Notes: a model not told the origin generated them from the letters alone. Positions 1-10,171 are shown, counted from the first letter of the stretch. The stretch: DNA of 46,933 nucleotides from Saprospiraceae bacterium (GCA_020629615.1 JAHDCZ010000011.1:1-46933); one strand, 5' to 3'. Made by a program: numbers and translations.

Positions 1-23
1 TACTCAATCACAACCTGACTCAG

Positions 24-1124
24 ATGAAAAAAACCTTACTCTTATTATGTAGTCTCTTTTTTACTTTCCAAGTGTTTTCGCAATGCGAAGAATTGTTCTT
101 CTCTGAATATGTTGAAGGATACGCAAACAATAAAGCATTAGAAATTTACAACCCCACAGAAAATGCCATTGATTTATCTAATTATTCTATTGTTAGGTTT
201 AGTAATGGATCTACGACTGCAGATGCCTTGTACACCGTAACTCTGCCCGGTGATATGATTGAGGCTCATGGAACTTATGTCATTGTAGTAGATTTAACGG
301 ATACCGCAGATTGGAACACCCAGTTTGATAAACCGGCATGGAATGGTTACAATGTGGTAGATACTCTTTTTGATGTCGTTACTGGACTGCCAATTTTAGA
401 TGAAGATGGAAATGTGGTTTTTGGACCTCAGTATATTGATGGAGCTGCAATTTTTGGTTCTGAGTACAATGAAGAATATGACTTGCAGGGAAAAGCAGAT
501 GTCTTTTTATGTCCAGATTATGACACTAATAGAACGATGTATTTCAATGGCAATGATGCCATGGCCTTAATTTCTGGTACAGAGGTAGCAGTTGACGGTT
601 CAAATTTGATTGACGTTATAGGAGTCATTGGAGAAAACCCGGAAGAAACCATCATGGAAGATGCATGGGTGGATGCAGATGGATTTTGGTTAACAAAAGA
701 TCGCACATTGGTTAGAAATTATGACATTGAGAAAGGAAGAAATGCGCTATCAGATGTTGTCCTGATTGCTGGCGGCACTTTTACTGGAACAGAATGGACT
801 AGCTATTTCAAAAATGATTTCAGCCACTTAGGGGCTCATGAAAGTGCCTGTCAAACTAGTTCAATCAGTGACTTAAATGAAGTCGCTTTCGAAATGTTTC
901 CAAATCCAAATTCCTCAGACATTTTAAATATTAGCTCTGAGGAAAAAATTTCCAAAATCATTGTTTATGATTTACTCGGAGAAATGGTCATGACTAATTC
1001 ATTGTCTCAACCATTAAATAAAATGAATCTTGATATTTCGACACTTGAAAATGGAATGTTTGTGATCAGTTTGTTATTCGATGCAAATCAAGTTTCCAAC
1101 AAAACTCTTGTGATTCAAAAATAA
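24..1124 (+). CDS. Secreted lamin-tail-domain protein with T9SS sorting domain
   Basis: This 366-residue protein has a signal peptide (residues 1-19, ending FSQC). A lamin-tail-like beta domain follows from about residue 20, with the typical pattern LFFSEYVEG, ALEIYNPT and IDLSNYSI. The last 75 residues look like a type A T9SS sorting domain (FPNPNSS near residue 292, a YDLLG strand, ending LVIQK). In Bacteroidota, lamin-tail domains occur on exported proteins, often with nucleases or phosphatases, but here no catalytic domain is visible. The ATG start is followed directly by the signal peptide. A strong terminator follows the gene. The next two genes are a TonB-dependent receptor and a PLD-like nuclease, which suggests a shared surface function. 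The biochemical role is unknown. Confidence 0.85.
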   Translation: MKKTLLLLCSLFFTFQVFSQCEELFFSEYVEGYANNKALEIYNPTENAIDLSNYSIVRFSNGSTTADALYTVTLPGDMIEAHGTYVIVVDLTDTADWNTQFDKPAWNGYNVVDTLFDVVTGLPILDEDGNVVFGPQYIDGAAIFGSEYNEEYDLQGKADVFLCPDYDTNRTMYFNGNDAMALISGTEVAVDGSNLIDVIGVIGENPEETIMEDAWVDADGFWLTKDRTLVRNYDIEKGRNALSDVVLIAGGTFTGTEWTSYFKNDFSHLGAHESACQTSSISDLNEVAFEMFPNPNSSDILNISSEEKISKIIVYDLLGEMVMTNSLSQPLNKMNLDISTLENGMFVISLLFDANQVSNKTLVIQK

Positions 1125-1130
1125 AATTTG

Positions 1131-1163
1131 AGCGCAGTGTATTAGTACCTGCGCTTTTTTTTT
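1131..1163 (+). terminator. Rho-independent terminator after the lamin-tail gene
   Basis: A perfect 7-bp stem (AGCGCAG at 1131-1137 with CTGCGCT at 1149-1155) and an 11-base loop are followed by a run of nine T (1155-1163). It lies directly after the stop of the lamin-tail gene and before the receptor gene, so the receptor probably has its own promoter or depends on read-through. Confidence 0.85.
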
Positions 1164-1196
1164 ACTGTTCTATTCCAGATTTAAACCAACCAAAAT

Positions 1197-3899
1197 ATGA
1201 GAATTGTTCTATCGATTCTATTTCTGATGACTAGTTTATTCGGCTACAGCCAACAATACAAACTAACAGGTACTGTAACTGATGCTTTTTCTAGTGAACC
1301 ACTAATTGGTGCTACAGTGATTATTCAGGATATGGGGACGGTAACCGACTTCAATGGTCGCTTTGAATTTAAGTTAAATCCCGGCACCTATTCGGTAAGT
1401 AGTTCTTATGTAAGTTATCAGTCAAAGTCAATGGAGGTCACTATTCAATCCGATCTTGATATTGCGCTTGAATTGGAACCTGGTAATGTGATGAAAGAAA
1501 TTACGATCACCGCTGACATTGCAAAAGAACGAGAAACTCCTGTCGCCTTTTCTAACATTCCAACCATAAAAATTGAAGAGGAATTAGCTGCACAGGACAT
1601 TCCTATGTTATTAAATTCTACTCCTGGCGCGTACGCCACTCAGTCAGGAGGAGGTGATGGCGATGCTAGAATTACCATCCGTGGATTTAACCAAAGAAAT
1701 ATAGCGGTCATGCTTGACGGAATTCCAGTAAATGACATGGAAAATGGTCAAGTCTATTGGTCCAATTGGTTTGGCTTAGACTTAGTCACTCAAACCATGC
1801 AAGTTCAGAGAGGACTAGGTGCATCGAAACTTTCCATTCCATCCATTGGTGGAACAATCAATATATTAACCAAAGGGATTGATGCCAAACGCTCAATGAG
1901 ATTTAAACAAGAAGTGGGTAATAACGGCTTCTTGAGATCGACACTTGGAATGACAACTGGTAGATTTGGTAACGGCTGGGGAATTTCAGGAGCGCTATCT
2001 TATAAACAAGGTGATGGTTGGGTAGATGGTACATTTACAAAAGGTTTGTTTTATTATTTGAGAATTGACAAACAAATTGGAGATCACTTTATAAGCCTCT
2101 CAGGTTTTGGCGCACCGCAAGAACATGGTCAACGACCGTTTACCGCCGAAGTTGGACAGGTTGACACAGTCTATGCCCTCGAAATAGGTATTCCTCAATC
2201 CGCGATCAATGAATTAACCGTCAGTAATCAAGGTAGAAGATATAATGAACATTGGGGTACACTCGATGGTGAATTAATCAGTTCTAGAAAAAACTATTAT
2301 CATAAACCACAATATAGTCTGCGTCATAGTTGGCAGGCTACCGAAAAATTATTTTGGTCTAATGTGGCCTACCTTTCTATTGGAAAAGGTGGTGGAACAG
2401 CTCCAGATGGATTAACAATTCCGAGAACAGATGATGGCTTGGTGGATTTTGAACAAGCACGAATCAATAATCAATCAACCAATTTTGCTAAGCCTGATGA
2501 TCGCTCCGAACACATTTTACGTTCTTCTCACAATGAGCATTTTTGGTATGGCTTGGTCTCCACAATGAATTACAATTTAAACGAAAACCTAACTTTCTCA
2601 GGAGGTATCGATGCCCGATATTATCGTGGAGATCACTACCGAAGTGTTTATGATCTACTCGGAGGATCCTATTTTAGAAGTGAAGGGAATTATCGAATTG
2701 ATCAGGTGAATACCAAATTAGGTGAAACGGATCGATTCAGTTACGATTACAGCGGTTTTGTGCGTTGGTCCGGTTTATTTGGCTTAATGGAGTATAAAAA
2801 TGATAAATTCTCCGGTTTCGTAAATTTCTCATCCGCTTTGTCAGGATATCGATTAGAAGATTACATGAAACCAAAAGTAATTAACTTAACCGATACTAGT
2901 TTGTATGTTAGTTATATTGAGAACGTAGAGTATAATGGAACAACTTATACTTTGGATTCACCCGAGGCAGAAGATCAATCAATCGATTGGATCAACTTAG
3001 TCTCATATACCATGAAGGCCGGAGGTTCTTATAATCTAAATGATCGAAATAGTGTTTTCGTCAATACAGGATATTTGTCCAAAGCCCAACGATTTAATAA
3101 TGTGATCAACAACGATCGTTTCGGTACCAAAATATCTGAATTCAGAAATTACGAAAATGAAAAGATCATTGCTTTCGAATTAGGTTATAATTTTAAAAGT
3201 CCCTACTTCTCGGCAAATTTAAATTCCTATTATACGATTTGGAATAATAAACCTTTGGATCGAACTGTGACCGTTCCACTGGATGCAAGCGATCCTGATA
3301 CAGAAAGAATACCCGTTAACATCTCTGGAATTGATGCCCTTCACAAAGGGATTGAAATAGACTTTGCAATTAAACCGATTTCGAGTGTCTCCATTGAAGG
3401 CTTGGCATCAGTAGGTGATTGGCGATGGAATTCTTCGGAAACTGCGCTCGTAAATTTGCCGAATGATGTAGTTTACGAATACCAATTTGATGCTACTGGT
3501 GTACACGTTGGTGATGCTGCTCAAATGCAGTTTGGAGGTTTGATCCGATATGAACCAATCAAGCGGTTCTACCTAAAGCTAAACGGTACTTATTTTGGAA
3601 ATAATTATGCGGATTTCCAACCAGAAAATCTACAAGGTGATGATGGAGGAAAAGACTCGTGGAAATTACCTTCTTATACATTGTTTTCATTTCACACTGG
3701 ATATTCCTTTAAGTTTAGAACATTTGATTGTAGTGTACGTGGAAATATCTTGAATTTGTTTGATACCGTTTATGTTAGTGATGCAAGAAATAACGATAGT
3801 TTCAATACACCATCATTTAATGATTTCGACGCCAAATCAGCTTCTGTTCACTTTGGTCAAGGAAGACGATTTTCGTTATCACTTCAATTAGGATTTTAA
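1197..3899 (+). CDS. TonB-dependent outer-membrane receptor
   Basis: This 900-residue outer-membrane transporter has a signal peptide (1-18, FGYSQ). A carboxypeptidase-regulatory-like beta-sandwich follows at about 20-105 (LTGTVTDAFSSEPLIGATV). A plug domain spans about 110-225 (ITIRGFNQRN, VMLDGIPVND, GGTINILTKG), and a beta barrel runs to the C-terminal aromatic residue (LSLQLGF). The length is normal for the family. It is not a full SusC type, and no SusD partner is next to it. The following gene encodes a secreted PLD-like nuclease, so the cargo could be a product of that enzyme, but this is inference. The substrate cannot be read from the sequence. Confidence 0.92.
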   Translation: MRIVLSILFLMTSLFGYSQQYKLTGTVTDAFSSEPLIGATVIIQDMGTVTDFNGRFEFKLNPGTYSVSSSYVSYQSKSMEVTIQSDLDIALELEPGNVMKEITITADIAKERETPVAFSNIPTIKIEEELAAQDIPMLLNSTPGAYATQSGGGDGDARITIRGFNQRNIAVMLDGIPVNDMENGQVYWSNWFGLDLVTQTMQVQRGLGASKLSIPSIGGTINILTKGIDAKRSMRFKQEVGNNGFLRSTLGMTTGRFGNGWGISGALSYKQGDGWVDGTFTKGLFYYLRIDKQIGDHFISLSGFGAPQEHGQRPFTAEVGQVDTVYALEIGIPQSAINELTVSNQGRRYNEHWGTLDGELISSRKNYYHKPQYSLRHSWQATEKLFWSNVAYLSIGKGGGTAPDGLTIPRTDDGLVDFEQARINNQSTNFAKPDDRSEHILRSSHNEHFWYGLVSTMNYNLNENLTFSGGIDARYYRGDHYRSVYDLLGGSYFRSEGNYRIDQVNTKLGETDRFSYDYSGFVRWSGLFGLMEYKNDKFSGFVNFSSALSGYRLEDYMKPKVINLTDTSLYVSYIENVEYNGTTYTLDSPEAEDQSIDWINLVSYTMKAGGSYNLNDRNSVFVNTGYLSKAQRFNNVINNDRFGTKISEFRNYENEKIIAFELGYNFKSPYFSANLNSYYTIWNNKPLDRTVTVPLDASDPDTERIPVNISGIDALHKGIEIDFAIKPISSVSIEGLASVGDWRWNSSETALVNLPNDVVYEYQFDATGVHVGDAAQMQFGGLIRYEPIKRFYLKLNGTYFGNNYADFQPENLQGDDGGKDSWKLPSYTLFSFHTGYSFKFRTFDCSVRGNILNLFDTVYVSDARNNDSFNTPSFNDFDAKSASVHFGQGRRFSLSLQLGF

Positions 3900-3924
3900 T
3901 TTTAGAAAGATAGAAAATAACAAT

Positions 3925-6135
3925 ATGAAAAAATTAATCATTTTATTAACCTTCGTTTTTGCATTTCAATATTCAAATGCCCAAATAGATATTGCAGAAG
4001 CCCGTACAATGAGTGAAGGAACCACGGTCACCGTTCGAGGGATTGCTACCAATGGTGGTGAACTTGGAATCATACGTTATGTCCAAGATGCTACTGGCGG
4101 AATAGCTGTTTATCCTGGAACAGGATCGAATGGAAACCTACCGTCTGATGTAGTTCGAGGAACAGAATTTGAAGTCACAGGAGAACTAAAAGTTTACAAT
4201 GGCTTGTTGGAGATTGATCCAGTATCATCTTACACTGTAATTTCAAACAACAATCCTCTCCCTACTCCATTAAGTGGATCACCCGGCATAATCAATGAAG
4301 ATAATGAAGCCAAATTATTGACTGTCAACAACATTACATTTGATGACGGCGGTTCGATATTTTCGGTTGGAAGTTATGGTTTCTCGGATGGATCGGAATC
4401 TTCTACCATTTATGTTCGATCTGGACATCCTCTTTTAGGTACAACCATTCCGTTGGCTACTGTTAATTTAACGGGAATTAGCTCTGAATTTAATGGCAAC
4501 TATCAATTACTCGCAAGAGATGAAGATGATTTGCAAATTGCAGATAATTTTTATATCACTGAATCTCCTAGACAAATTGAAATCGAAAAAAATAGTTTTA
4601 CACTTACGTGGAAAACAAATGCACCTGGAAATTCTAATGTGCGGTTTGGATTAACGAATAGCTTGGGTCAAGAGATCAACAATGCTGGAATGACAACAGA
4701 TCACAGTGTAACCATCACGGGTTTAATCCCTGGTGAATTCTATTATGCACAGGTTTATTCCAACGATGGTAACATTGATGCAAGTTCAACTATAGGTCTA
4801 TATAGTACCGAATCAAATTCTAGTGGATCAGTAAGGGTCTACTTCAACCACGGAGTTAATGGCAATTTTTCCAATGGCACCAATTGGCCAACAGACACCA
4901 ACGCGGCTGCATTAGAAGCTGCCATTATAGATCGTATTAATAAGGCACAAACGAGTATTGACGTCGCAATGTATAATGTGAATCGATCTACCATAATTGC
5001 CGCATTGAGTGACGCCTATGACAGAGGGGTCATTGTGCGCTATATCGCAGATGATGAAACTGCCAATTTAGCTTTAATGAATCCAACTCCCAATTTCCCT
5101 GTATTAAAAGGTAATGCAGGTAGTCCCTTAATGCACAATAAATTTTATGTTATAGATGCTGAATCTGAAACAGATGCATGGGTCATTATGGGATCTACCA
5201 ATATGACTGATCAAAATATAGCGGATGATTTCAATAATATGGTTGTGATTCAAGACAACGCCATTGCCAAAGCTTACACGATTGAATTTGAAGAAATGTG
5301 GGGATCAGATTCTCCTTCACCTGGTGTATTTTCTGTTAAGTTTGGAGAGAGCAAAACTGATAACACCCCCCACTTATTTGTTTCCAACGGCACGCTGATA
5401 GAATCATATTTTTCTCCATCTGATAACACTGCCGCCAATCTATCTCAAGCCGTTCGATCAGCAGATACGGATTTACAATTTGCATTATTAACTTTTACAC
5501 ATAATGAATTAGGAAACGCTGTAGTGGATGAACATGATAGTGGAACTGAAGTCCGAGGTATCATTGATAATATCACTGACCAAGGCACTGAATTTGATTA
5601 TTTGGTCAATCAAGGGGTAAATGTAACCGATGACAACACCTCTACTCAAACACATCATAAGTATTGTATTATTGATGCGACCGATACCGCTTCTGATCCA
5701 CAAGTAATTACTGGATCTCACAATTGGTCAGGTAGTGCCGATTCAAGAAATGATGAAAACACATTAATATTTCATAGTGCCGCGATCTCTAATATTTTCC
5801 TTCAAGAATTTGAAGCTCGATGGTGTGAAATTAATGGTGGAGCGAATTGTATCACTTCGATCAATGAGTTGGAAATTACAGGATTAGAAATCAACATGTA
5901 TCCTAATCCGACCAGTGAGGTGCTGAAGGTAGATTTATCAATTGAATCTAAAGCTGATCTTGTCTTAAGCATTTGGTCGAATGAAGGCAGATTACTCGAA
6001 AGTAGGCTCTTGCCTAATAGCATAGGAAAAATTCAAGAAGTAATTCCAGTTAATTATTATACCGAAGGAAATTACATTCTGAGTCTTCATCATGGAGATC
6101 AGGTGACGAGTCGAAAATTTACGGTTATCAAATAA
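3925..6135 (+). CDS. Secreted phospholipase D-like (nuclease-type) protein with T9SS domain
   Basis: This 736-residue protein has a signal peptide (1-19, SNAQ). An OB-fold-like beta domain follows at about 20-205 (TVTVRGIATN, YVQDATGGIAVY), resembling DUF5689/nuclease-associated domains, then a fibronectin-III-like domain at about 213-295. Two PLD repeats carry HxKxxxxD motifs: HNKFYVID near residue 403 with GSTNMT, and HHKYCIID near 576 with GSHNWS. A T9SS sorting domain ends the protein (MYPNPTSE near 656). Both catalytic HKD motifs are intact, so it should cleave phosphodiesters; DNA, RNA or phospholipid are all possible. It starts 25 bases after the receptor gene and is probably cotranscribed with it. 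A strong terminator follows. Confidence 0.88.
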   Translation: MKKLIILLTFVFAFQYSNAQIDIAEARTMSEGTTVTVRGIATNGGELGIIRYVQDATGGIAVYPGTGSNGNLPSDVVRGTEFEVTGELKVYNGLLEIDPVSSYTVISNNNPLPTPLSGSPGIINEDNEAKLLTVNNITFDDGGSIFSVGSYGFSDGSESSTIYVRSGHPLLGTTIPLATVNLTGISSEFNGNYQLLARDEDDLQIADNFYITESPRQIEIEKNSFTLTWKTNAPGNSNVRFGLTNSLGQEINNAGMTTDHSVTITGLIPGEFYYAQVYSNDGNIDASSTIGLYSTESNSSGSVRVYFNHGVNGNFSNGTNWPTDTNAAALEAAIIDRINKAQTSIDVAMYNVNRSTIIAALSDAYDRGVIVRYIADDETANLALMNPTPNFPVLKGNAGSPLMHNKFYVIDAESETDAWVIMGSTNMTDQNIADDFNNMVVIQDNAIAKAYTIEFEEMWGSDSPSPGVFSVKFGESKTDNTPHLFVSNGTLIESYFSPSDNTAANLSQAVRSADTDLQFALLTFTHNELGNAVVDEHDSGTEVRGIIDNITDQGTEFDYLVNQGVNVTDDNTSTQTHHKYCIIDATDTASDPQVITGSHNWSGSADSRNDENTLIFHSAAISNIFLQEFEARWCEINGGANCITSINELEITGLEINMYPNPTSEVLKVDLSIESKADLVLSIWSNEGRLLESRLLPNSIGKIQEVIPVNYYTEGNYILSLHHGDQVTSRKFTVIK

Positions 6136-6139
6136 ATCA

Positions 6140-6180
6140 AAAACAAAAGAGGGGTTGAATTTCAGCCCCTCTTTTGTTTT
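6140..6180 (+). terminator. Strong hairpin terminator after the PLD-like gene
   Basis: A 15-bp perfect inverted repeat pairs 6140-6154 (ending GAGGGG) with 6166-6180 (starting CCCCTC). The loop is short, and T-rich sequence closes the 3' arm. A-rich sequence on the 5' arm means it could also work on the other strand. It overlaps an upstream in-frame ATG of the next gene, which is why the downstream ATG at 6210 is preferred. Confidence 0.85.
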
Positions 6181-6209
6181 GTAATCCTCGATTCAAATCT
6201 GGTATTACT

Positions 6210-6812
6210 ATGAACCTCCAACATATCGCTTCTGAAATCATTAAAAAGAAAAACAACGATCTTGAATTAAGAAACAAATTGTTGCTTGCTGGAGAATTAA
6301 ACGATGGATATCATCCTCAAATGGAACAATTGCACATTTCTAATGCAAATTATCTCCAAAAGATTATCCATAAAATTGGATTTCCAACGATTGAAAAAGT
6401 AGGATTGGAAGCGCATGAAGCGGCCTGGCTTATTATTCAACACGCCATTTCCAAACCAAAATTCATGATAGATTGTGCTGGTCATTTAAAAAAACTGGTC
6501 GCTCAAGATCAAGCAAACCCACAAAGACTAGCTTTCCTGCAGGATCGCATTGCTGTCTTCCAAAATCGAGATCAACATTATGGTACCCAATTCAGTTGGA
6601 ATAAAGCGTGTGAGTTGTTTCCAGAATCTTACGACGATTTATGCAAAGTGAATCAAAGAAGAAAATCAATTGGACTTAACAGTTTGGAAGATCAAATTAT
6701 TATCATGAACGAGACGGCAAAAAAAGAAAACCAAAAAGCTCCTGCTGATTGGAAAGAACAAAAAAGAAAATTTGACTTATGGAGAATTCAAGTGGGATGG
6801 ATAAAAAAATAA
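6210..6812 (+). CDS. DUF6624 family protein
   Basis: This is a 200-residue cytoplasmic protein with no signal peptide. The pattern AHEAAWLIIQHA, then LKKLVAQDQANPQRLAFLQDRI, then QHYGTQF is typical of DUF6624 proteins, whose function is unknown. An ATG 36 bases upstream (6174) is in frame but lies inside the terminator hairpin of the preceding gene. The ATG at 6210, giving MNLQHIASEI, is therefore the better start. Only four bases separate its stop from the HAD phosphatase gene, so the two are probably cotranscribed. Function unknown. Confidence 0.75.
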   Translation: MNLQHIASEIIKKKNNDLELRNKLLLAGELNDGYHPQMEQLHISNANYLQKIIHKIGFPTIEKVGLEAHEAAWLIIQHAISKPKFMIDCAGHLKKLVAQDQANPQRLAFLQDRIAVFQNRDQHYGTQFSWNKACELFPESYDDLCKVNQRRKSIGLNSLEDQIIIMNETAKKENQKAPADWKEQKRKFDLWRIQVGWIKK

Positions 6813-6816
6813 TAGT

Positions 6817-7497
6817 ATGAAATTAATAGTTTTTGATATCGACGATACGATTACCAAAAGTGAATTTCAACATCAAACTGCTTATGTAAATACCATGATA
6901 GAATTTGGTATTAAAAAGATCAATAAAGACTGGAAATCGTATACTCACCACACAGATAGTTTTATTCTTAAAGAAAATTATGAATCTAATTTTTCTACAA
7001 AATTTGATTTCAATTTTATTTCAGCATTTGAAAATCGAATGACTGAACGAATTCAAGAATTAAAACCTGTTACTGAAATTTTCGGAGCAAGAGATATGAT
7101 CAATCAATTGTTAACGCAAAAGGATTATGCCATGACCTTTGCAACGGGTTCACTTAGAAAACCTGCATTGATTAAACTATCCCAAGCTGATATCAAATAC
7201 CAAGACGAGCTTGTTGTAGGTTCCAATAGCATATACGAAAGAGAAGGAATTGTAAAAACGTCCATTGAAAATGCCAAACGATTTCATCAAGTAGAACAAT
7301 TCGATTCCATCATTTCCGTAGGAGATGGAATATGGGATTTAAAAACAGCCAAAAATTTAGGCATCCATTTTATGGGTATAGGTCTAAAAAATTATACTGA
7401 TTTTCAAAAATTCGATCTTCAACATCACATCAATGATTGGTCAAAATTTAATTTAGGTCTATTTGATCAAATATTCGGCGAAAGCCAAAGAAAGTAA
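6817..7497 (+). CDS. HAD-superfamily hydrolase (phosphatase-like)
   Basis: A 226-residue cytoplasmic protein. HAD motif I is VFDIDDTIT at the N-terminus, with D7 as nucleophile and D9 as acid/base. Motif II is FATGS near residue 105, and motif IV is GDGIWDLKTA near 168. A helical cap lies between motifs I and II (about 15-85). This is the phosphoglycolate phosphatase/beta-phosphoglucomutase type of layout, but the substrate is not predictable. It follows the DUF6624 gene by four bases. The C-terminus carries one copy of the recurring ATTCGGCGAAAGCC motif. Confidence 0.8.
   Translation: MKLIVFDIDDTITKSEFQHQTAYVNTMIEFGIKKINKDWKSYTHHTDSFILKENYESNFSTKFDFNFISAFENRMTERIQELKPVTEIFGARDMINQLLTQKDYAMTFATGSLRKPALIKLSQADIKYQDELVVGSNSIYEREGIVKTSIENAKRFHQVEQFDSIISVGDGIWDLKTAKNLGIHFMGIGLKNYTDFQKFDLQHHINDWSKFNLGLFDQIFGESQRK
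7473..7486 (+). repeat. Copy 1 of recurring 14-bp motif ATTCGGCGAAAGCC
   Basis: Exact 14-mer, also present at 25396-25409 and 33753-33766. Here it is read in the frame encoding FGES near the HAD C-terminus. Confidence 0.6.
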
Positions 7498-7585
7498 ATG
7501 GATAAACGAATATAATTACAGATCAATAAATCATATTTAAAACAGCTCCTGGCAAAGTTAACCTTTTAACAATTAAATAAACTCT

Positions 7586-10171
7586 TTAAAACTCGATTAA
7601 GACCGCCCCTCGAATCCCCAAACCCTTTCTTCCAAACAAGCTAGGCACATTAGGGTGATTTAAATAGGTAAATCGTTGAATCATCTCAAGTCTAAAAATT
7701 CTTAAAATATTTGAGAATCCTATGGAGCCTTCAACATACGGCCCGTTATCAAATATGAATGTGGTTTTCTCTCCATTCTCATTGACTGGAAATTGGATTT
7801 GTGTAGGATTCAAATTAGGATTTTGATCATCGGACAAGCTACTAAAAATGATTTTGCCACTTATGATCTCTCTCAATTTCAATCTTCGTATTAATGGAAT
7901 CTTATTGAGAAAATACCCGTAAAAGAAATGCTCAAAATTGTACGAAACATATTGATCTCCGACAAATTCCAAGAAATTCATCAAATTAAATGAGCTAAAT
8001 TGATGAACATATGTTTGATTCCCTCTAGGGATCATTTGCATAATATAAGGAATATCACCCCAGGTTTTTCCACCTTCCAAAATCATATCCGTTGTTCCAA
8101 TTCGATCCCATTCAATTTGTTTAAAAATATTGATTCTTAATCGATGATAATCGTATTCACCATTAAGAATATTATCAAAGCCTTTGGAATAGGTAATATT
8201 TACAACAGGGTATTCATTATAAATAGGAGTACGTTTATCTTGTCCTTGAACATATTGTTCATTCGGAGCAATCCGCAAACCAAAAAATGCCTCTGTGGTA
8301 TTCAATTCGGGAATGAAATTAATATCCCCTGAGGATTCGTTGATCGTTCTGAAATCCAAAGTACCGTAGGGTTGTCGACGAGAAACATTTGCGCCCAAGA
8401 TAAATCCGAAGCTCGGTATTTCTCTAACATATCGCGCTTCATACTTATCCGTCAAAAGCATTTTGGTTGTCACGCCTCTTTGAAAAGAAAGTAGAAAATT
8501 ATCTGGATTAAAAAACTCTAATTCCTGTCCAGGAAAACTACTTTCTCGTTCGCTACTAATTTCGACATAGTGTTTAGGATTGTCTTTAAAAGCCTCATTA
8601 AATGTGTAAGACAATTCAGCGTTGTGCTTCCATATTTTAGTTTTTCGAGGGTAGCTAACGTAGCCTTTCAATTTAATTTTTCTACTCAATTTATAATTGG
8701 TCTCTCCTCCCATTCTCAGATTGAGTCCTTCGACATCATTGAAACTGACCAAGGCCGCAACAGGACCTATATCCAAAAAACCTGCGGGGAAATAACCAGA
8801 TATGGATACTCGTAGTAAGGTTACAAAGGTTTTATAAGCGGGCGTTTTCTTTAATCGCTCGATCATCTCATAGAGCTCTGTATCATTTTGAGTTTGAAAA
8901 TATAGTGGGATACTATCCCAATACGATTGATCACGCTTGGTCGCTAAGGGGTCTGTCACTACATTCTCAAATCCTCCAAAAATGGACATATCGGAGGGTT
9001 GGGAAAAATCGTAATCACCATATTTAACAATACGAGTACCAAAAAAACCGAGACCATTATTTAAGATGGTAAAATCAATTGTGAGATTGTCTTTCGTTTT
9101 GACAAATTGATCATCTTGAGGATCATACTCTTGTACAATTCTTAGGTCTCTTACAAAATTGAGATTGATTCCATTAATGATCCCCATATCCACCTTTCTT
9201 ACGGTATAACGATCATCGTTTGAAATGTATAAATTACCTGTGAAACCCATGTCTCCCTTAGTGGCAGGAATAAAAGCCAAATTAATCACATCTGTTCCTT
9301 TATAATCAATAGTATCGATAATGTAATAGCGATAAAAATCGACTCCCGAAGGAGAAAGTGGACTTAAAAATTGAGACTCTAACAGAGGGACTACTGGTTC
9401 GTAAATATCAATATCTACATAGAGTGCATCTAACAAATCATCAAGAGATTTTGTATCTAGACTTTCGTCTAATTCTGTGGCGCGAACAGCATCCCGACGT
9501 TGTCGTAGGACATCTCCTTGCTTTTTATAAAATACCGTGGAGGCAACTTGTCTTAAGAAAATGGGCAGATAAGTTTTACCATTAATCTCCGATGTATCAA
9601 TGTAATCCCACACAAATTTAAAGGGTCTGAATATCCTTCTATTTTTGAACTTTTCAGTGATGTTATTCAAATCCATTCGAATCTTCTCGAATTGCTTATA
9701 ACTGTAGTAATCCGTGGATTTTAGTTGATTGCGATCTTTATTTTTGATCACTTTTTTTGCTAATTCGAGAGAGGGATTATTCTTTTTACTATACTTCCTT
9801 TTTTCGGCGGTTACCTCGACGGTTTCCATTTCAAGAGATTCGGACTCCAAGTAGAAATCAATTCGCTGTCGCTTTTCCTTTTCGGTTACAAAAAACTGAG
9901 GTTTGTAACCCAAAAATGTCGCAAAAATAGTATCACTTGGAAATCGAGTTTCCAATTTATATGCACCATCCAAGTCAGTCGAAACACCAACATTTGTCCC
10001 TTTGAATCCAACATCTGCGAATGGAATGACCTCCTTTGTTTGAGCATCATAAACCTTTCCTCTCACTCTAGTGACGCCTTGTGAATAGATATTCACAACT
10101 AGAAGAAGTAAAGAAAAAACTCCCAAAACTCTTATTAGTTGACAAGAGTGTGACTTGAATAGAACGGTCAT
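7586..10171 (-). CDS. DUF5686 outer-membrane protein with carboxypeptidase-like domain
   Basis: The protein has a signal peptide (ending IYSQG). A carboxypeptidase-regulatory-like domain follows (VRGKVYDAQTKEVIPFADV, TDLDGAYKL), then a linker (ETVEVTAEKRKYSKKNNPSLELA) and a long C-terminal region of amphipathic beta strands ending in VLIEF. This is the DUF5686 layout, thought to be an outer-membrane barrel of unknown role. The frame stays open to 10243, but a TATTTTTG promoter element at 10221-10228 lies inside that extension. The residues upstream also do not look like a leader. The ATG at 10171 gives 861 residues and a proper signal peptide, so I prefer it. It is divergent from the pigment transporter gene. 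Confidence 0.85.
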   Translation of the reverse strand: MTVLFKSHSCQLIRVLGVFSLLLLVVNIYSQGVTRVRGKVYDAQTKEVIPFADVGFKGTNVGVSTDLDGAYKLETRFPSDTIFATFLGYKPQFFVTEKEKRQRIDFYLESESLEMETVEVTAEKRKYSKKNNPSLELAKKVIKNKDRNQLKSTDYYSYKQFEKIRMDLNNITEKFKNRRIFRPFKFVWDYIDTSEINGKTYLPIFLRQVASTVFYKKQGDVLRQRRDAVRATELDESLDTKSLDDLLDALYVDIDIYEPVVPLLESQFLSPLSPSGVDFYRYYIIDTIDYKGTDVINLAFIPATKGDMGFTGNLYISNDDRYTVRKVDMGIINGINLNFVRDLRIVQEYDPQDDQFVKTKDNLTIDFTILNNGLGFFGTRIVKYGDYDFSQPSDMSIFGGFENVVTDPLATKRDQSYWDSIPLYFQTQNDTELYEMIERLKKTPAYKTFVTLLRVSISGYFPAGFLDIGPVAALVSFNDVEGLNLRMGGETNYKLSRKIKLKGYVSYPRKTKIWKHNAELSYTFNEAFKDNPKHYVEISSERESSFPGQELEFFNPDNFLLSFQRGVTTKMLLTDKYEARYVREIPSFGFILGANVSRRQPYGTLDFRTINESSGDINFIPELNTTEAFFGLRIAPNEQYVQGQDKRTPIYNEYPVVNITYSKGFDNILNGEYDYHRLRINIFKQIEWDRIGTTDMILEGGKTWGDIPYIMQMIPRGNQTYVHQFSSFNLMNFLEFVGDQYVSYNFEHFFYGYFLNKIPLIRRLKLREIISGKIIFSSLSDDQNPNLNPTQIQFPVNENGEKTTFIFDNGPYVEGSIGFSNILRIFRLEMIQRFTYLNHPNVPSLFGRKGLGIRGAVLIEF

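Noticed and set aside
7498-7585. Terminator between the HAD gene and the DUF5686 gene
   Set aside because: The only hairpin-like element (GTTAA with TTAAC) is short and lacks a T run on either strand.
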